This document shows, in pieces, positions 20,636-33,198 of a stretch of 64,000 bases of DNA. How positions within the stretch are numbered: position 1 is the stretch's first letter; the number at the start of each line of letters is the position of its first letter. The translations under genes and the position numbers were made by a program. The notes below the pieces were generated by a model, which saw only the letters and a list, made by a program, of their open reading frames with translations, had not been told where the DNA came from and searched no databases. The stretch lies in NCBI GenBank assembly GCA_002256995.1, contig NCGX01000020.1, positions 26,099-90,098 on the forward strand, given 5' to 3'. The DNA is from Hydrogenophilales bacterium 16-64-40. GTDB taxonomy: Bacteria > Pseudomonadota > Gammaproteobacteria > Burkholderiales > Thiobacillaceae.

Positions 20636-20815
20636 ATGGCAGTCCAGCAGAACAAAAAATCCCCGTCCAAGCGCGGCATGCACCGCTCGCACGACTTCCT
20701 GACCAGCCCGCAGCTGGCCATCGAGCCGACCACGGGTGAAGTGCATATGCGTCACCATATCAGCCCCAGCGGCTTTTATCGTGGCCGCAAAGTCGTCAAG
20801 GCAAAAGGCGAATAA
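20636..20815 (+). CDS. rpmF: 50S ribosomal protein L32
   Basis: A component of the large ribosomal subunit, 59 residues. The sequence [20 protein letters not shown] and the C-terminal [18 protein letters not shown] are typical of the zinc-free form (no CxxC pairs). A strong AAGGAG lies seven bases before the ATG. The position between yceD and plsX is conserved across proteobacteria, so ribosome and lipid synthesis share a transcript. Confidence 0.98.
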   Translation: MAVQQNKKSPSKRGMHRSHDFLTSPQLAIEPTTGEVHMRHHISPSGFYRGRKVVKAKGE

Positions 20816-20865
20816 TTTCCTGACGCGCTGCAGTTCGGCGCGTTTTGGCTAACGATTCCGGCTGC

Positions 20866-21885
20866 ATGAGAAACATCACAGTCGCCATTGACGTCATGGG
20901 GGGCGACCACGGCCCCCATGTCACGGTTCCAGCGGCGATCCGTTGCCTTGCGCGTCATCACGACCTGAATGTGATTCTGGTCGGGCCGCAGGACATCATC
21001 GCGGCCGAGCTCAAGGCGCGCCGCGAAAAGTCAGGGCCCCGCCTCATCGTGCGCCACGCGAGCCAGGTGGTGGCGATGGACGAGGCGCCCGCGCTGGCGC
21101 TGCGCGGCAAGAAGGATTCCTCCATGCGGGTGGCCATCGACCTCGTCAAGTCCGGCGAGGCGGATGCCTGCGTGTCGGCCGGCAACACCGGCGCCCTGAT
21201 GGCGACCGCGCGCTTCGTCCTGAAAACCCTGCCCGGAATCGACCGCCCCGCCATTGCCGCGGTGATGCCGACGATCAAGGGTCATGCGCTGGTGCTGGAC
21301 ATGGGCGCCAACGTCGATTGCACCGCCGAGCACTTGCTGCAGTTCGGCATCATGGGCGCGATGCTGGTGTCGGCGGTGGAGCACATCCCGAACCCGAGCG
21401 TGGGTTTGCTCAACATCGGCGAGGAAGCGATCAAGGGCAATGAAATGGTGAAGCAGGCCGCAGAATTGCTGCGCGACAGCCACCTGAATTTCTACGGCAA
21501 CGTCGAAGGCAACGACATTTTCCTCGGCACCACCGATGTGGTGGTGTGCGACGGTTTTGTCGGCAACGTCACGCTGAAAGCCTCCGAAGGGCTGGCCAAG
21601 ATGATTGCCACCACGTTGCGGGCCGAATTCAAGCGCAACTGGCTGACCCGCATCGCAGGCCTGATCGCCTTGCCGGTCCTGAATGCCTTCAAGCGCCGCC
21701 TCGACCCGCGCCGCTATAACGGCGCCACGCTGCTGGGACTCAAGGGCGTGGTGGTGAAAAGCCATGGCTCGGCCGACCGCTTCGCGTTCGAACACGCCAT
21801 CGACACCGCCAGTGATGAAGTTCGCAACAACGTGCTGAAACGCATCACCGACCAGATCCAACTTCTGCAACGGGTGGCCGCTTGA
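20866..21885 (+). CDS. plsX: Phosphate acyltransferase PlsX
   Basis: It makes acyl-phosphate from acyl-ACP, the first committed step toward phospholipids with PlsY and PlsC. The N-terminus is [16 protein letters not shown], followed by [10 protein letters not shown] and LDMGANVDC, all PlsX signatures; the total is 339 residues. I place the start at the ATG at 20866. Its stop codon overlaps the TTG start of fabH, so the two are coupled. Confidence 0.96.
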   Translation: MRNITVAIDVMGGDHGPHVTVPAAIRCLARHHDLNVILVGPQDIIAAELKARREKSGPRLIVRHASQVVAMDEAPALALRGKKDSSMRVAIDLVKSGEADACVSAGNTGALMATARFVLKTLPGIDRPAIAAVMPTIKGHALVLDMGANVDCTAEHLLQFGIMGAMLVSAVEHIPNPSVGLLNIGEEAIKGNEMVKQAAELLRDSHLNFYGNVEGNDIFLGTTDVVVCDGFVGNVTLKASEGLAKMIATTLRAEFKRNWLTRIAGLIALPVLNAFKRRLDPRRYNGATLLGLKGVVVKSHGSADRFAFEHAIDTASDEVRNNVLKRITDQIQLLQRVAA

Positions 21886-22841
21886 CCTATTCCCGCATTC
21901 TTGGCACCGGCAGCTATCTGCCGGCGCGCATCCTGACCAATGCTGACCTCGAAAAGCTGATCGATACGAACGATCAGTGGATCGTCGATCGCACCGGCAT
22001 CCGCGAACGACATATTGCCGCCGAGGGCGAGTTCACCAGCGATCTGGCGGCGCAGGCGGCACGCGCCGCGCTTGAGGCGGCCGGGCTGGCGGTGGATGAC
22101 ATCGATCTGCTACTGGTCGCCACCACCACGCCCGACCTGGTTTTTCCCAGCACCGCCTGCATCGTGCAGTCCAAGCTCGGGATGACCAACGGCCGCCCGG
22201 CGTTCGACCTGCAGGCGGTGTGCAGCGGATTTATCTACGCCTTGAGCGTGGCCGACCAGTTCATCAAGACCGGTGCGGCCAAACACGTGCTGGTGGTGGG
22301 CGCGGAAACCTTGTCGCGCATCACCGACTGGAACGACCGGGGCAACTGCATCCTGTGGGGCGACGGCGCGGGTGCGGTGGTGCTGGGGGCGTCGAGCGAG
22401 CCGGGCATCATCGCCACCCACATTCATGCCGACGGTCGCCACAAGGAACTGCTGCGCACCACCACCGGCCCTTCGACCGGCATGAAGGAGCCTGCGCTGA
22501 TGCGGATGGAAGGCAATCCCGTATTCAAGATGGCGGTCAATACGCTCGATCGCATCGTCGACGAGACGCTGGAAGCCAACGGCCTGCAGAAGTCCGACAT
22601 CGACTGGCTGGTGCCGCACCAGGCCAATATCCGCATCATTTCCGCCACCGCGAAAAAGCTCGGCATGAGCATGGACAACGTCGTCACCACCGTCGCCGGC
22701 CATGGCAATACCTCGGCCGCCTCGGTGCCGCTGGCGTTCGACGTGGCGGTGCGCGACGGCCGTATCCAGCGCGGCCAGACGGTGCTGATGGAGGCCTTCG
22801 GCGGCGGCTTCACCTGGGGCTCCGCGCTCCTCAAATATTAG
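21882..22841 (+). CDS. fabH: 3-oxoacyl-ACP synthase III (KASIII)
   Basis: It condenses acetyl-CoA with malonyl-ACP to start fatty-acid chains. The catalytic triad is visible: Cys near residue 113 ([10 protein letters not shown]), His in VPHQANIRI and Asn in GHGNTSAAS. Length is 319. The start is TTG, overlapping the plsX TGA as TTGA, with fabH alignment beginning at the next residues ([13 protein letters not shown]). The neighbours fabD and fabG follow in the usual order. Confidence 0.96.
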   Translation: MTYSRILGTGSYLPARILTNADLEKLIDTNDQWIVDRTGIRERHIAAEGEFTSDLAAQAARAALEAAGLAVDDIDLLLVATTTPDLVFPSTACIVQSKLGMTNGRPAFDLQAVCSGFIYALSVADQFIKTGAAKHVLVVGAETLSRITDWNDRGNCILWGDGAGAVVLGASSEPGIIATHIHADGRHKELLRTTTGPSTGMKEPALMRMEGNPVFKMAVNTLDRIVDETLEANGLQKSDIDWLVPHQANIRIISATAKKLGMSMDNVVTTVAGHGNTSAASVPLAFDVAVRDGRIQRGQTVLMEAFGGGFTWGSALLKY

Positions 22842-22852
22842 GAAGAGCTTTG

Positions 22853-23776
22853 ATGAAACTGGCTTTCGTTTTCCCCGGGCAGGGCTCGCAATCGGTCGGC
22901 ATGATGCAGGGCTGGGGCGAGCGCGCCGACGTGCGTGCCACCTTTGCCGAAGCCTCCGACGCGCTGGGTCAGGACCTGTGGACGCTGGTCACCGACGGCC
23001 CGGCCGAACTGCTCAACCAGACCGTCAACACCCAGCCCGCCATGCTGGCGGCCGATGTTGCCGTCTGGCGCGTGTGGCAGGCCGCAGGCGGCGCAACGCC
23101 GGCGCTGCTGGCAGGGCACAGCCTGGGCGAATATGCCGCGCTGGTGGCCGCCGGGGCACTGGGCTTTGCCGATGCGATCAGGCTGGTGCGCTTCCGCGCC
23201 GAGGCGATGCAGGCGGCGGTTCCCGAAGGGGTTGGCGCCATGGCCGCGATCCTGGGGCTGGACGACGATGCGGTGCGCGCAGTTTGCAGTGAGGCGGCAG
23301 CGGGCGAAGTGGTCGAGGCGGTCAACCTCAACTCGCCCGGCCAGGTGGTGATTGCCGGCAACAAGGCAGCGGTGGAACGCGCCATGGTGCTGGCGAAAGA
23401 GAAGGGCGCCAAGCGCGCGCTGCCGCTGCCGGTGTCCGTGCCGTCGCATTCCTCGCTGATGCTGCCGGCCGCTGAAAAATTACTCGCGCATCTGCAGGGC
23501 GTGACGATTGCAACGCCCGCGATTCCGGTGCTGCACAACACCGATGTGCAAAGCCACCATGAGGCGGATGCAATCCGTGCCGCGCTGGCGAAGCAGTTGC
23601 ATACCCCGGTGCGCTGGGTCGAAACCGTGCAGGCGCTGAAGGCCGCCGGCATCGAGCGCGTGGTCGAATGCGGCCCCGGCAAGGTGCTGGCGGGCCTCGC
23701 GAAGCGCATCGACGATAGCCTGCCGGCGGTGGCGCTGGTGGACGAAGCCAGCCTCGCGGCCGCACTCAGTCAATAA
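22853..23776 (+). CDS. fabD: Malonyl-CoA:ACP transacylase
   Basis: It loads malonyl groups onto acyl carrier protein. The start FVFPGQGSQSVGM, the nucleophile Ser near residue 91 in GHSLGEYAAL, the Arg in VRFRAEAMQ and the catalytic His in VPSHSSLM are all present in 307 residues. AGGAAGAG precedes the ATG. It lies 11 bp after fabH and 9 bp before fabG. Confidence 0.97.
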   Translation: MKLAFVFPGQGSQSVGMMQGWGERADVRATFAEASDALGQDLWTLVTDGPAELLNQTVNTQPAMLAADVAVWRVWQAAGGATPALLAGHSLGEYAALVAAGALGFADAIRLVRFRAEAMQAAVPEGVGAMAAILGLDDDAVRAVCSEAAAGEVVEAVNLNSPGQVVIAGNKAAVERAMVLAKEKGAKRALPLPVSVPSHSSLMLPAAEKLLAHLQGVTIATPAIPVLHNTDVQSHHEADAIRAALAKQLHTPVRWVETVQALKAAGIERVVECGPGKVLAGLAKRIDDSLPAVALVDEASLAAALSQ

Positions 23777-23785
23777 GGAGACAAT

Positions 23786-24556
23786 ATGCTGCAAGGACAA
23801 ATCGCGCCTGGCTTTGATCTTGGAGGGCAGATTGCCCTCGTGACCGGCGCCAGCCGTGGAATCGGCCAGGCGATCGCGCTGGCGCTCGGCCAGGCGGGCG
23901 CGACCGTGGTCGGCACCGCCACCAGCGACAAGGGCGCGCAGGCCATCAGCGATTACCTCGCCGCAGCCGACATCAAGGGCAACGGGATGAAGCTCAATGT
24001 CACCGACGCAGCCGAGGTTGATGCCGTCATCGCGGCGATCAGCGCGCAGTTCGGCGACATCGGCATCCTGGTCAACAACGCCGGCATCACCCGCGACAAT
24101 CTGCTGATGCGGATGAAGGACGAGGAGTGGGACGACATCCTGGCGACCAACCTGACGTCGGTGTTCCGGCTATCGCGCGCGGTACTGCGCGCGATGATGA
24201 AGGCGCGTTCCGGACGCATCATTTCCATCGCCTCGGTCGTGGGCGCAATGGGCAATGCCGGGCAGACCAATTACAGTGCGGCCAAGGCCGGCATCATGGG
24301 CTTCACCAAGTCGCTGGCGCGTGAGGTCGGGAGCCGCAACATCACGGTGAACTGCGTGGCGCCGGGCTTCATCGACACCGACATGACGCGCGCGCTGCCG
24401 GATGCGCAACGGCAGGCACTGCTTGCGCACATCCCGCTGGGTCGGCTCGGCGCCGCCGAAGACATTGCGCAGGCTGTCGCGTTTCTGGCGTCGCCCGCCG
24501 CCGGCTATATTTCGGGCACCACGCTGCATGTCAACGGTGGCATGTACATGGCGTAG
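23786..24556 (+). CDS. fabG: 3-oxoacyl-ACP reductase
   Basis: An NADPH-dependent short-chain dehydrogenase performing the first reduction of the elongation cycle. The Rossmann motif TGASRGIGQ is at about residues 20-28, NNAGITRDNL near 90, the catalytic Ser, and YSAAKAG carrying Tyr and Lys. It ends YISGTTLHVNGGMYMA, as usual. The N-terminus has about nine residues more than E. coli FabG, and the next ATG is too far inside. It sits between fabD and acpP. Confidence 0.96.
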   Translation: MLQGQIAPGFDLGGQIALVTGASRGIGQAIALALGQAGATVVGTATSDKGAQAISDYLAAADIKGNGMKLNVTDAAEVDAVIAAISAQFGDIGILVNNAGITRDNLLMRMKDEEWDDILATNLTSVFRLSRAVLRAMMKARSGRIISIASVVGAMGNAGQTNYSAAKAGIMGFTKSLAREVGSRNITVNCVAPGFIDTDMTRALPDAQRQALLAHIPLGRLGAAEDIAQAVAFLASPAAGYISGTTLHVNGGMYMA

Positions 24557-24641
24557 CCGCCCTGCAAAGTTTGGTAGAATCGCAAGGTTTTATTTTCCGG
24601 GCTTCAATTTGTTGGAGCCTAATTTCAAGAGAGGATGAGTA

Positions 24642-24875
24642 ATGGAAAACGTACAGCGTGTAATTAAAGTCGTCGCCGAGCAGTTGGGCGTCAACGAGGC
24701 AGACATCAAGAACGAGTCTTCCTTCGTCGGTGACCTGGGCGCCGATTCGCTCGATACGGTCGAGCTGGTGATGGCGCTGGAAGAAGAATTCGGCTGTGAG
24801 ATTCCCGACGAAGACGCGGAAAAAATCACCACCGTCCAGCAGGCGATTGACTACGTCAACAGCCACCCGAGCTGA
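24642..24875 (+). CDS. acpP: Acyl carrier protein
   Basis: The 77-residue acidic carrier of growing acyl chains. The phosphopantetheine site is the Ser in [19 protein letters not shown], near residue 36. An AGAGGATGAG ribosome site lies just upstream. The 85-bp gap from fabG has an extended -10 (TGGTAGAAT, 24572-24580) that may give acpP extra transcription, matching its need for high output. Confidence 0.98.
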   Translation: MENVQRVIKVVAEQLGVNEADIKNESSFVGDLGADSLDTVELVMALEEEFGCEIPDEDAEKITTVQQAIDYVNSHPS

Positions 24876-24904
24876 TCGTTCACCCCAGTCAAGAGGACTG
24901 AGTT

Positions 24905-26137
24905 TTGTCCAAACGTCGCGTCGTCGTCACCGGCCTGGGGATCGTTTCCCCGGTCGGCAACACTATTCCGGAAGCCTGGGACAACCTGGTTGCCGGACGT
25001 ACCGGAATCGCCCGGATTACCCGTTTCGACCCTTCGCCTTTCACCTCGCAGATTGGGGGCGAGGTCAAGGATTTTGACGTTGGGCTGTACCTCAACCCGA
25101 AGGAGGCGCGCCGCATGGATGTTTTCATCCAGTTCGGCATGGCCGCCGGCATTCAGGCGATACGTGACTCGGGCATTGAAGTCACCGAAGCCAATGCCGA
25201 GCGCATTGGCGTCAATATCGGTTCCGGGATCGGCGGTCTGCCGCTGATCGAGGAAACCCACACCCTGTTGATGGAATCCGGCCCGAGGAAGATTTCCCCC
25301 TTCTTTATTCCGGGTTCCATCATCAACATGATTTCCGGCAATCTTTCCATCCAGTTCGGATTGAAAGGGCCCAACCTGGCGGTTGTCACCGCCTGCACCA
25401 CCGGCCTGCATGCGGTGGGTCTGTCCGCGCGCATGATCGAGCACGGCGATGCCGACGTGATGGTCGCTGGCGGCGCCGAGTGCGCAACTTCGCCGCTGGG
25501 CCTGGGCGGCTTTGCCGCCGCCCGCGCGCTGTCCACCCGCAACGACGACCCGGCCACGGCCAGTCGTCCGTGGGACAAGGATCGCGACGGCTTTGTGCTG
25601 GGCGAGGGCGCCGGCGTGCTGGTGCTTGAGGAGTACGAGCACGCCAAGGCACGCGGCGCAAAAATCTACGCCGAGGTGGTGGGCTTTGGCATGAGCGGCG
25701 ACGCCTACCATGTGACGTCGCCGAGCACCGACGGGCCCAGGCGTTCGATGCTGAACGCGATGCGCGATGCCGGCATCAATGCCGATCAGGTCGATTACAT
25801 CAACGCGCACGGCACTTCGACGCCGATGGGCGACAAGAACGAAACCGATGCGATCAAGCTCGCCCTGGGCGATGCGGCCTACAAGACGGTGGTCAACTCG
25901 ACCAAGTCGATGACCGGCCACCTGCTGGGCGGTGCCGGCGGCGTGGAGTCGGTGTTCTCCGTGCTGGCAGTGCATCATCAGGTATCGCCGCCGACCATCA
26001 ACATCTTCTCGCAAGACCCGGAGTGCGACCTCGATTACTGCGCCAATACCGCGCGTGACCTGAAGATCGACTTTGCACTCAAGAACAACTTCGGGTTTGG
26101 CGGCACCAACGGCTCGCTGATTTTCAAGCGCGCTTGA
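24905..26137 (+). CDS. fabF: 3-oxoacyl-ACP synthase II
   Basis: The elongating condensing enzyme. The active-site Cys lies near residue 163 in [13 protein letters not shown]; the two catalytic histidines are in [11 protein letters not shown] and [12 protein letters not shown]. Length is 410. The start is TTG at 24905, preceded by AGAGGA about eight bases earlier; the family sequence [17 protein letters not shown] begins right there, so no other start fits. It follows acpP by 29 bp. Confidence 0.97.
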   Translation: MSKRRVVVTGLGIVSPVGNTIPEAWDNLVAGRTGIARITRFDPSPFTSQIGGEVKDFDVGLYLNPKEARRMDVFIQFGMAAGIQAIRDSGIEVTEANAERIGVNIGSGIGGLPLIEETHTLLMESGPRKISPFFIPGSIINMISGNLSIQFGLKGPNLAVVTACTTGLHAVGLSARMIEHGDADVMVAGGAECATSPLGLGGFAAARALSTRNDDPATASRPWDKDRDGFVLGEGAGVLVLEEYEHAKARGAKIYAEVVGFGMSGDAYHVTSPSTDGPRRSMLNAMRDAGINADQVDYINAHGTSTPMGDKNETDAIKLALGDAAYKTVVNSTKSMTGHLLGGAGGVESVFSVLAVHHQVSPPTINIFSQDPECDLDYCANTARDLKIDFALKNNFGFGGTNGSLIFKRA

Positions 26138-26160
26138 CCCTCGCAGCGGATCGACCGGCC

Positions 26161-27480
26161 ATGCCTGAAATCCGGGAGTGGTCGCTGCCGTGCAATACGT
26201 TGCGGCCTGATCTGATCCAGCTTCAGGGCGTCCATCCGCAGCGCTACCCCGGTCTGTTTCTGAGCAGCGGCGATGCCGGCTGGGACGTGCTGTTTGCGTT
26301 CCCACAGGATGTCGTGCGAATTGCCGCCGTCGATGGCCTGGACGGACTGCAGTCGCATCCGGCGATGCAACTGCAGCCGGCATCGCTGCAATCCAGTCAT
26401 GAGCTCCCCTTCAGTGGCGGCTGGCTGTGCGCGTTCGCGTACGAGCTGGGTGGCCTGTTCGAGCCCAGTGTCGGTCTGGCGGCCGACCCTGATTTTCCCC
26501 TTGCCTGGCTGGCGCGCATTCCCGCGGCGATCCTGTTCGATCGCGCGAACGGGCGCTGCGTGCTGATGGCCGAAGCCGGACACGCCGAACTGCTGGACGC
26601 CATGCAGCTCGATCTGGAGACCACGCATCCGCCGCTGCCGGCCGTTCCGGCGCCGCGCGACCTGCGCGAAGACGATCCTGCCGCGTTTCTCGCCGGGGTT
26701 GCGCGCATTCAGGATTACATCCGTGCGGGCGACGTGTTCCAGGTCAATCTGTCGCGCGGCTGGCAGGCGGAATTCGCCGCACCGGTTCCCGCGGCGTCAC
26801 TGCTTGCGCAGCTGATGCAGCGTAATCCGGCGCCATTTTCCGCGCTGTTGCAACTGGATGAATGGGCGGTCGTGAGCTCGTCGCCCGAGCGGCTGGTTCG
26901 CCTTGGTCAGGACGGGATGCTGGAAACCCGGCCGATTGCCGGCACCCATCCGCGCAGCGAGGATGCGGCCGAGGATGCCGCACTGCGCGCCCGTCTGCAG
27001 GCGCATCCCAAGGAGCGCGCCGAACACGTCATGCTGGTCGACCTGGAACGCAACGACCTCGGGCGGGTGTGCGAGCCGGGTAGCGTGAAGGTCGACGCGC
27101 TGATGGACATCGCCAGTTATCGTCACGTGCATCACATCGAATCCACTGTCCGCGGCAAGCTGCGGACCGGCCTGCGCGTGCTTGACGCCTTGCGCGCGGT
27201 GTTTCCGGGCGGCACCATCACAGGGTGCCCCAAGGTGCGCACCATGCAGATCATCCAGGCGCTGGAGCAGGCGCCGCGCCGCAGCTACACCGGCAGCGTC
27301 GGCTACATCAACCGCGACGGCAGCTTCGATTTCAACATCCTGATCCGCAGTTTCCTGCTGCGCGGGCGCACGCTGAGTTTTCGCGCCGGCGCGGGCATCG
27401 TCGCCGATTCCATCGCCACGCGCGAACTCGACGAAACCCGCGCCAAGGCGCGCGGCCTGTTGCGCGCGCTTGAATCATGA
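26161..27480 (+). CDS. pabB: Aminodeoxychorismate synthase component I
   Basis: It turns chorismate plus ammonia into 4-amino-4-deoxychorismate for folate. The C-terminal chorismate-binding domain shows IRAGDVFQVNLSRGW, SSSPERLV, ETRPIAGTHPR, HVMLVDLERNDLGRV and PGGTITGCPKVRTMQII. Length is 439 from the ATG at 26161. A TTG at 26134 overlapping the fabF stop is an alternative nine codons longer. It sits directly before pabC, which supports PabB over TrpE or a salicylate enzyme. The glutaminase partner PabA is not in the window. Confidence 0.9.
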   Translation: MPEIREWSLPCNTLRPDLIQLQGVHPQRYPGLFLSSGDAGWDVLFAFPQDVVRIAAVDGLDGLQSHPAMQLQPASLQSSHELPFSGGWLCAFAYELGGLFEPSVGLAADPDFPLAWLARIPAAILFDRANGRCVLMAEAGHAELLDAMQLDLETTHPPLPAVPAPRDLREDDPAAFLAGVARIQDYIRAGDVFQVNLSRGWQAEFAAPVPAASLLAQLMQRNPAPFSALLQLDEWAVVSSSPERLVRLGQDGMLETRPIAGTHPRSEDAAEDAALRARLQAHPKERAEHVMLVDLERNDLGRVCEPGSVKVDALMDIASYRHVHHIESTVRGKLRTGLRVLDALRAVFPGGTITGCPKVRTMQIIQALEQAPRRSYTGSVGYINRDGSFDFNILIRSFLLRGRTLSFRAGAGIVADSIATRELDETRAKARGLLRALES

Positions 27481-28269
27481 TCCTCGTCAACGGCCAACGG
27501 TCTGACAGCGTGAGCGCGCTGGACCGCGGACTGGCCTACGGTGACGGCATTTTCCGCACCCTGCGCACGCACGCCGGCCAGCCGCTGTGGTGGCGCGACC
27601 AGTACGCCAAACTCGCCGCAGACGCTGCGGCGCTGGCGCTGGCGTGTCCCGACGAAGCAGGCTTGCTCGCCGAGGTCGACCAGGTGGCCGAGACAGGGAA
27701 GGGGGTCGTCAAGATCATGCTCACGCGGGGCGCCGGCGCACGCGGCTATGCGCCGCCTGCCGCGCAGGCCTGCACCCGCATCGTGCTGTCCGCGCCCTTG
27801 CCGCCGCATGCCCGGCCCGACGCGGCAGTCGATGTCACGGCACGCTGGTGCACGCTGCGCTTGGCGCGGCAGCCCAGGCTGGCCGGGATCAAGCATCTGA
27901 ACCGACTGGAGAACGTGCTGGCGCGGGCGGAATGGGACGACCCGGAAATCTTCGAGGGGCTGCTGTGCGACGATGGCGGCGCAGCGATCGGCGGCGTGAT
28001 GAGCAATCTGTTCTGGGCCAGGCAGGGTGAACTGTTCACCCCGGATTTGAGTCAGTGCGGGGTGGCCGGCGTGGCGAGAACGCGTCTGCTGCGCGCGGCG
28101 ATGCGTCGGGGCATCCGCACCCATGTCGGCCAATTTTCGCCAGACGCTATACTCGCTGCCGACGAAGTGATGATTTGCAACAGCGTCATCGGGGTGCGCC
28201 GCGTGGCCCGGCTGGATGACGTGACCTGGTTGCCTGCGGGCTGGACCGATATTTTGAAAACCGCCCTGG

Positions 28270-28286
<17 letters not shown>
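27477..28286 (+). CDS. pabC: Aminodeoxychorismate lyase
   Basis: A fold-type IV PLP enzyme that splits aminodeoxychorismate into p-aminobenzoate and pyruvate. The start VNGQRSDSVSALDRGLAYGDGIFRTLR, the PLP lysine in AGIKHLNRLENVLA near residue 140 and the late EVMICNSVIGVRRV match the family. Length is 269. Overlaps of 4 bp with pabB and 17 bp with mltG show tight coupling. Branched-chain aminotransferase is the related alternative, but context favours PabC. Confidence 0.93.
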
Positions 28287-30853
<2,567 letters not shown>

Positions 30854-30864
30854 GAGAGTTGAAT

Positions 30865-31236
30865 ATGAATGCAGCAGTCAATGATGTCACCTCGCAAGTC
30901 CGCCCTGGCGTGCTTTCCCTGTCGATCAAGGAAAGATCCGCGCTGTTTGCGGCCTACATGCCTTTCATCAAGGGGGGCGGACTGTTCATTCCCACCAACA
31001 AGAGCTACAAGATGGGCGAGGAAGTGTTCATGCTGCTGACCCTGATGGAGGATCCCGCCAAGCTGCCGGTATCCGGCAAGGTGGTGTGGCTGACCCCCAC
31101 CGGCGCGCATGGCGGACGCACCCAGGGCGTGGGCGTGCAGTTCGCTTTCAACGAAAGCGGCAAGGCGGCACAAAACAAGATTGAAGGATTGCTCGGCGGT
31201 TCGTTAAAATCGGTGCGTCCCACTCACACCATGTAG
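30865..31236 (+). CDS. pilZ: PilZ-domain type IV pilus assembly protein
   Basis: A 123-residue single-domain PilZ protein. The order GVLSLSIKERSALFAAYMPFIKGGGLFI and VGVQFAFNESGKA matches the founding type IV pilus PilZ, which in Pseudomonas binds PilB but not cyclic di-GMP. The RxxxR and D/NxSxxG ligand motifs are indeed absent. A GAGAG ribosome site precedes the ATG at 30865. Its presence suggests that the organism makes type IV pili, although no other pil gene is in view. Confidence 0.9.
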   Translation: MNAAVNDVTSQVRPGVLSLSIKERSALFAAYMPFIKGGGLFIPTNKSYKMGEEVFMLLTLMEDPAKLPVSGKVVWLTPTGAHGGRTQGVGVQFAFNESGKAAQNKIEGLLGGSLKSVRPTHTM

Positions 31237-31260
31237 CACCCCCGCGGTGCTCGCCACCGC

Positions 31261-32031
31261 ATGTACATCGATTCCCACTGTCACATCAATTTCCCCGACC
31301 TCGCCAGCAAGCTGCCTGAGGTGTTCGACCTCATGGCGGCGAATCAGGTGAGTCACGCGCTCTGCATCAGCGTCGAGCTGGAAAAATTTCCCGAGATTCG
31401 CGCACTGGCCGAGGCGTACCCGAATGTGTACGCCTCGGTCGGCGTGCATCCCGACCATGAGGACTGCACCGAGCCGACGGTGGAACAACTGGTCGCGCTG
31501 GCCGATCACCCCAAGGTGGTGGCGATCGGCGAGACCGGGCTGGATTACTTCCGGCTCACTGGCGACCTCGAATGGCAGCGCGAACGCTTCCGCACCCACA
31601 TCCGGGCCGCCCGTGCCGGTCGCAAGCCGCTGGTGATCCATACCCGTTCCGCAGCCGACGACACCCTGCGCATCATGCGCGAGGAGCAGGCGGGCGAGGC
31701 GGGCGGGGTGATGCACTGCTTCACCGAGAGCCTGGCGGTGGCCGAAGCTGCCGTCGAGCAGGGCTTTTACATCTCGTTTTCCGGCATCGTCACCTTCAAG
31801 AATGCCAAGGCGCTGCGCGAGGTGGCGGCGGCCATTCCGCTGGAGCGCATGCTGATCGAGACCGACTCGCCGTATCTTGCGCCGGTGCCGCATCGCGGGC
31901 AGACCAATGAGCCGGGGTTCGTGAAGCACGTGGCGGAGGAAATCGCGCGGGTGCGCGGGATGGCTGCCGAAGCGGTGGGCGAAATCACGACGCAGAACTT
32001 CTTCCGCCTGTTTGCCGCGGCGCGGCCCTGA
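31261..32031 (+). CDS. TatD-family metal-dependent DNase (YcfH-like)
   Basis: A TIM-barrel hydrolase of 256 residues. Metal ligands are visible: DSHCHINF at the start, Glu in IGETGLDYF, His in VIHTRSA, His in VMHCFTES and Asp in IETDSPYLAPVPHRGQTNEP. Homologues act as 3'-5' exonucleases on DNA or RNA, or as D-aminoacyl-tRNA-linked hydrolases. It ends the long fatty-acid operon, 24 bp after pilZ, with no strong ribosome site. Confidence 0.9.
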   Translation: MYIDSHCHINFPDLASKLPEVFDLMAANQVSHALCISVELEKFPEIRALAEAYPNVYASVGVHPDHEDCTEPTVEQLVALADHPKVVAIGETGLDYFRLTGDLEWQRERFRTHIRAARAGRKPLVIHTRSAADDTLRIMREEQAGEAGGVMHCFTESLAVAEAAVEQGFYISFSGIVTFKNAKALREVAAAIPLERMLIETDSPYLAPVPHRGQTNEPGFVKHVAEEIARVRGMAAEAVGEITTQNFFRLFAAARP

Positions 32032-32061
32032 AGCGGGCGTTCGTCATGGCCTGGCGTTACT

Positions 32062-32868
32062 TTATTTTGCTCGTGCGGCCAGCTTGTTGAGCACGTGTGC
32101 CGCCGCCCGCAGGCCGAAAGTCGCGGTGACGCACACTGACGAACCGAAGCCGGCGCAGTTGAGGCCGTGCAGACGGGCGTCCTCCGGACGTTCGTAGCAC
32201 ACGCCGCCCTCGGCGCTCGGGTAACTGAGGGGCTCGGTGGAATACACGCAGTCGACGCCGAACTTCTTCCCTGGATCGCGCGGAAAGCCATGTTCGCGGC
32301 GCAGACGCGCACGCACTTTGGACAGCAGTGGGTCTTCGGTGGTGCGGGCGAGGTCGGTCAGCTGAACCCGGCCGGGATCGGTTTGGCCGCCAGCGGCGCC
32401 GACGCATACCAGCCGTACCCTGTTGCGGCGGCAGTGGGCGATCAGTGCGGTCTTGGCACGGGCGCTGTCGATCGCATCCACAACGTAGTCGAAGCGGTCC
32501 GCCAGCAGTCCGGCGAGATTCTCGGGGGTGAGGAATTCCTCCACCCCGGTCACCCGGCACAGCGGGTTGATGGCCCGGATGCGTTCTTTCATGGCCACGG
32601 TCTTGGACTTTCCGAGCTCGTGGGTCAGCGCATGGACCTGGCGGTTGATGTTGGATTCGGCCAGATGGTCGGGGTCGATCAGGGTAAGTTGGCCGATGGC
32701 CGTACGCGCCAGCGCTTCTGCGGCCCAGGCACCGACGCCGCCGATGCCGATGACGCAGACATGCGCCTGCTGAAAATGCTCGAACGCCGCCGTGCCGTAG
32801 AGCCGGCGCACACCGCCAAAACGCCGTTCGAAATCGACCGCGTGTTCGCTGTGAAAGAGGTCAGTCAT
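32062..32868 (-). CDS. tcdA: tRNA threonylcarbamoyladenosine dehydratase (TcdA/CsdL)
   Basis: An E1-like ATP-dependent enzyme that cyclises t6A37 of ANN-decoding tRNAs to ct6A. Seen are nucleotide-binding VIGIGGVGAWAAEALAR, the LIDPDHLAESNINRQ stretch, DAIDSARAKTAL, and the CVTATFGLRAAAHVL C-terminus. It lacks the MoeB/ThiF double CxxC zinc pairs. Length is 268. It stands alone, convergent with tatD, and downstream of the dnaJ terminator. Confidence 0.93.
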   Translation of the reverse strand: MTDLFHSEHAVDFERRFGGVRRLYGTAAFEHFQQAHVCVIGIGGVGAWAAEALARTAIGQLTLIDPDHLAESNINRQVHALTHELGKSKTVAMKERIRAINPLCRVTGVEEFLTPENLAGLLADRFDYVVDAIDSARAKTALIAHCRRNRVRLVCVGAAGGQTDPGRVQLTDLARTTEDPLLSKVRARLRREHGFPRDPGKKFGVDCVYSTEPLSYPSAEGGVCYERPEDARLHGLNCAGFGSSVCVTATFGLRAAAHVLNKLAARAK

Positions 32869-33198
32869 GAGTGGGGCCAGGAAGAAGGCTTGCCCTCAAG
32901 TGCGCAGGCGGCATCAGGGCTTCAGGCAGGCAGGCGGCGGGCATGAGGCGATCATACCGCGTCCCGGGGGTGAGAAATGCAGAGGGCGAACCCGTTCTCG
33001 GGTTCGCCCTCTGCGGCATGAAATTCTCCCCCGGCCTGAGCGTTGTTACAGGCTCGCGGTCTCGAGTTCGAACTGGACTGTTGGTTGTGTTGGTGATGGA
33101 CGTCCAGCATAGTGCAGCTTGAAAAAACGCGTGGTCCGTTTCTACGCGCGACACGACGCCCATGCCGACTGGCCATTCAAGGTCGCAAATCCTGAAGC
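32869..33198. other. Spacer between dnaJ and tcdA
   Basis: About 330 bp with no convincing coding frame. It holds the dnaJ-operon terminator hairpin at 32979-33014. I see no promoter close to consensus for tcdA. Confidence 0.5.
32979..33014 (-). terminator. Hairpin terminator after the grpE-dnaK-dnaJ operon
   Basis: A perfect 16-bp inverted repeat has arms 32979-32994 and 32999-33014 (GCAGAGGGCGAACCCG on the plus strand) and a 4-base loop. The U-tract is weak (ATTTCT on the minus strand), so it may act mainly as an RNA-stabilising hairpin. Confidence 0.7.
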